Origin: a bacterium
GTDB taxonomy: Bacteria > Latescibacterota > UBA2968
Assembly (NCBI GenBank): GCA_027296045.1
Contig: JAPUJS010000519.1
Location: forward strand, 1 to 7,862
Direction: 5' to 3'
DNA: 7,862 nucleotides
Shown: piece by piece, positions 6,320 to 7,862 of the stretch
Position numbering within the stretch: the first letter of the stretch is position 1
Layout: each line of letters starts with the position of its first letter
Notes under the pieces: generated by a model
What the model was told of the DNA's origin: nothing
Database searches by the model: none
The model's input: the letters and a program-made list of their open reading frames with translations, nothing else
Position numbers and translations under genes: made by a program

Positions 6320-7681
6320 TCAATAAATCGCGAGATAGTTTTCCAACTCCCACTGGCTCACACTCTGGTGATATTGCCGCCACTCCTCGCGTTTGACCTC
6401 GATAAAATAGTCTGCATAGACCTCTCCCAGTGCCCCCTTCACAATCGAATCCGCCTCCAGATAATCCAGGGCTTCCTGGAGTGTCGACGGCAAGAATTCG
6501 ATCTCCCGGCCCAACAACACTTCTTCGGGCACTTCATAAAGATTGTCATCGTTGCGGTGACCCGGATCCATTTTATTTTCGATACCATCCAACCCGGCAG
6601 CCAGCATCGCCGCGCACGACAGATAGGGATTGGAAGCGCCGTCCACCGCACGGTTCTCGATACGACCCGGTCCGGGAATGCGAATCATCTGCGTCCGATT
6701 GGAGGCCCCATAGGTCACATAGACGGGCGCCCACGAAGCCCCGGAACGAGGCGCTCCTCGAACCAGACGCTTGTAACTATTCACAAGAGGCGCGGCAATC
6801 GCCACAAGCGCCTTGGCGTGTCTGAGCAGGCCGCCCATAAACCAGTAGGCCATCTCCGACAGCCCGTTTTGATCCTGCTCATCCAGAAATAAATTGGTCT
6901 CATTCTGCCCATCCCACACTATCATATGAGTCTGTGGGATGGGCAGACTCATATGATAGTGTGCCCCACTGCCTGTCAGGTGAGCAAAAGGTTTGGGCAT
7001 AAATGTTGCCAACCATCCTTGCTCTTCGGCAATCACCTTGACCATCCATTTGTAGAACGTGTGTCGGTCTGCTGTGGTCAGCGCATCCGAATACTCCCAG
7101 TTGATCTCAAACTGGCAGTTGGCATCCTCGTGGTCATTGGCATAAGGCCCCCAGCCCAGCCCCTGCATGTATTGGATCAACATGGTCATCACATCCAGGT
7201 TTCGATTCAGCGTTACCAGGTCATAACAGGGCTTGTCCAGAATATCGAGTGGATCGTAGGGCGCGTAGTCTCCGTGTTCATCCTGTTTTAACAGCATAAA
7301 CTCGGCCTCAACACCCACATTAAAAACATAACCCTCCTGTTTGGCCACCTCCAGCTGCCGCTGTAAAATCGTGCGCGGGCAGTAGTCATAGGCCTCGCCA
7401 TCCACGTGGATATTGCCCGCCACCCAGGCCATATTCTCGCGCCACGGCACAAGCGTCACCGAATGAAAGTCCGGAATATTCATCATATCCGAATCGTGTG
7501 GCCCCTGCCCCATATTGCCTGCGGCAAACCCGGCAAACCCGGCACCCTCCTCGGCCATATCATCCAGGTGCGTGGTCGGCACCACCTTTGCCTTTGGCAT
7601 CCCATTCATCTCCACAAAGGAACACAAAAAAAACTCAATGCCCTTTTCCTCCACAAGTGCCTTGACTTCATCCAGTGTCAT
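6320..7681 (-). CDS. glnT: Type III glutamine synthetase / gamma-glutamylmethylamide synthetase family, with a 9-residue active-site insertion
   Basis: ATP-dependent ligase joining glutamate to ammonia (GlnT) or methylamine (GmaS); the family does not separate the two by sequence reading alone. I chose the ATG at 7681 (453 residues, MTLDEVKALVEEKG) because GGGAGGA lies about nine bases upstream and the family starts here; the frame stays open to 7795 but that part is not conserved. Hallmarks: EEGAGFAGFA in the N-terminal beta-grasp domain, GVEAEF with metal ligands Glu125/Glu127, DHEDANCQFE with Glu185/Glu192, GSGAHYHMSL with His241, NSYKRL, and RIENRAVDGASNPYL with Glu342/Arg344. Residues 247-255 (PIPQTHMIV) are an extra block directly after HYHMSL and before WDGQNETN; relatives go straight from one to the other. 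It comes from an inverted duplication in the DNA and may impair or alter catalysis. Otherwise the gene is complete (444 residues without the block). Ends at the shared terminator; follows the GcvT-like gene by 59 bases. Confidence 0.9.
   Translation of the reverse strand: MTLDEVKALVEEKGIEFFLCSFVEMNGMPKAKVVPTTHLDDMAEEGAGFAGFAAGNMGQGPHDSDMMNIPDFHSVTLVPWRENMAWVAGNIHVDGEAYDYCPRTILQRQLEVAKQEGYVFNVGVEAEFMLLKQDEHGDYAPYDPLDILDKPCYDLVTLNRNLDVMTMLIQYMQGLGWGPYANDHEDANCQFEINWEYSDALTTADRHTFYKWMVKVIAEEQGWLATFMPKPFAHLTGSGAHYHMSLPIPQTHMIVWDGQNETNLFLDEQDQNGLSEMAYWFMGGLLRHAKALVAIAAPLVNSYKRLVRGAPRSGASWAPVYVTYGASNRTQMIRIPGPGRIENRAVDGASNPYLSCAAMLAAGLDGIENKMDPGHRNDDNLYEVPEEVLLGREIEFLPSTLQEALDYLEADSIVKGALGEVYADYFIEVKREEWRQYHQSVSQWELENYLAIY
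6905..6963. repeat. Overlapping perfect inverted repeats (templated inverted insertion) within glnT
   Basis: Repeat 1 has 20-base arms, CACACTATCATATGAGTCTG at 6915-6934 and its exact complement at 6944-6963, with a nine-base spacer TGGGATGGG. Repeat 2 has 14-base arms, CTGCCCATCCCACA at 6905-6918 and its complement at 6933-6946, with a 14-base spacer. They overlap and exclude each other. In coding orientation the block reads A - rc(B) - rc(A) - B, with A = CACTATCATATGAGTCTG (6961-6944) and B = TGGGATGGG (6916-6908). Removing 6917-6943 (27 bases) restores a normal glutamine synthetase sequence, HYHMSL-WDG. Confidence 0.95.
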
Positions 7682-7740
7682 AACCAATCTCCTCCCTGCT
7701 TTAAACGCCTGAGAAGCCAGCCCTGCTCCGAAACCCAGCC

Positions 7741-7862
7741 TTAACAACCTTCCAATACGTTCCGTGCGGCCTGCCCGATCGGCACAAGCCCCCATTCACG
7801 TCCGGCCTCTACGAGTACATCCCAGAGGTAGGGGCCCAGAGACTGTCCACCAACCAGTGAAA
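7741..7862 (-). CDS. Probable GcvT-like folate-binding aminomethyltransferase, 3' end, apparently truncated
   Basis: The last 39 codons of a gene entering from the right edge, ending in TAA at 7743-7741. The tail contains GPYLWDVLVEAGREWGLVPI followed by GQAARNVLEGC. This closely resembles the 'lWd.LleaG...Gl.P.G..Ar..Lr.E.G' segment in the middle of GcvT, dimethylglycine dehydrogenase and sarcosine oxidase alpha-type folate-binding domains. Those enzymes move one-carbon units from aminomethyl groups to tetrahydrofolate. In known members roughly 100 or more residues follow this motif, but here the stop comes right after it, and neither other frame clearly continues the domain. So it may be a shortened protein, a pseudogene or an assembly break. 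It sits 59 bases upstream of glnT in the same direction, so the two are probably one transcript. The assignment rests on a short stretch only. Confidence 0.5.
   Translation of the reverse strand, partial: SLVGGQSLGPYLWDVLVEAGREWGLVPIGQAARNVLEGC

Noticed and set aside
6905..6963. Inverted repeat as a mobile-element end, recombinase site or transcription terminator
   Set aside because: No transposase, no target duplication and no T-run; the sequence is fully explained as a reverse-complement copy of the flanking coding bases.
7682..7795. N-terminal extension of the glutamine synthetase to an ATG at 7795 (38 extra residues)
   Set aside because: No ribosome site at 7795, overlaps the end of the upstream gene, sequence unlike the family, while ATG 7681 has GGGAGGA at good spacing.
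1..7862. tRNA, rRNA, CRISPR, insertion sequences or prophage genes
   Set aside because: No spaced direct repeats, cloverleaf, transposase or phage motifs were seen on either strand; nearly all DNA is accounted for by the listed genes.

Overview
The window reads as a stretch of ordinary bacterial chromosome of moderate GC content. It is gene-dense, with good Shine-Dalgarno sequences and Rho-independent terminators. I cannot name the organism. The mix of a PMT/TMTC-like membrane glycosyltransferase, LonA, a covalent-flavin amine oxidase, a sugar isomerase-like TIM barrel, a Gfo/Idh/MocA oxidoreductase and a type III glutamine synthetase is typical of environmental heterotrophs, including candidate-phylum types such as Latescibacteria or Poribacteria. 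That placement is inference from gene content only.

Layout: (1) 1-283, minus strand: N-terminus of a multi-pass GT-C type glycosyltransferase, cut by the window edge. (2) 411-2861, minus strand: complete, apparently active LonA protease with its own terminator at 351-390. (3) 2862-3227: 366-base divergent intergenic region holding a good sigma70-type promoter for the rightward genes and only weak candidates for lon. (4) 3228-6242, plus strand: a three-gene operon of an MSOX/SoxA-type flavin amine oxidase, an AP-endonuclease-2/xylose-isomerase-like TIM barrel and a Gfo/Idh/MocA dehydrogenase. (5) 6266-6300: a terminator shared by converging genes. (6) 6320-7681, minus strand: type III glutamine synthetase / gamma-glutamylmethylamide synthetase family gene. 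(7) 7741-7862, minus strand: the end of a probable GcvT-like folate-binding aminomethyltransferase that seems to stop early.

Functionally, the plus-strand operon looks like a small pathway that oxidises a secondary amine, possibly a sugar amine or N-methyl amine, and passes on a sugar-like product. The minus-strand pair at the right (glutamine synthetase III plus GcvT-like protein) would fit amine nitrogen and one-carbon handling. This linkage is inference.

The most notable feature is inside the glutamine synthetase gene. Directly after the conserved GSGxHxHxSL metal/glutamate-site motif there is an in-frame 27-base insertion that is the exact reverse complement of the 27 bases it interrupts. 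The result is two overlapping perfect inverted repeats and nine extra residues in the active site. It looks like a template-switch (templated inverted insertion) mutation, or else an assembly artefact. No mobile element, CRISPR array, tRNA or rRNA is visible.
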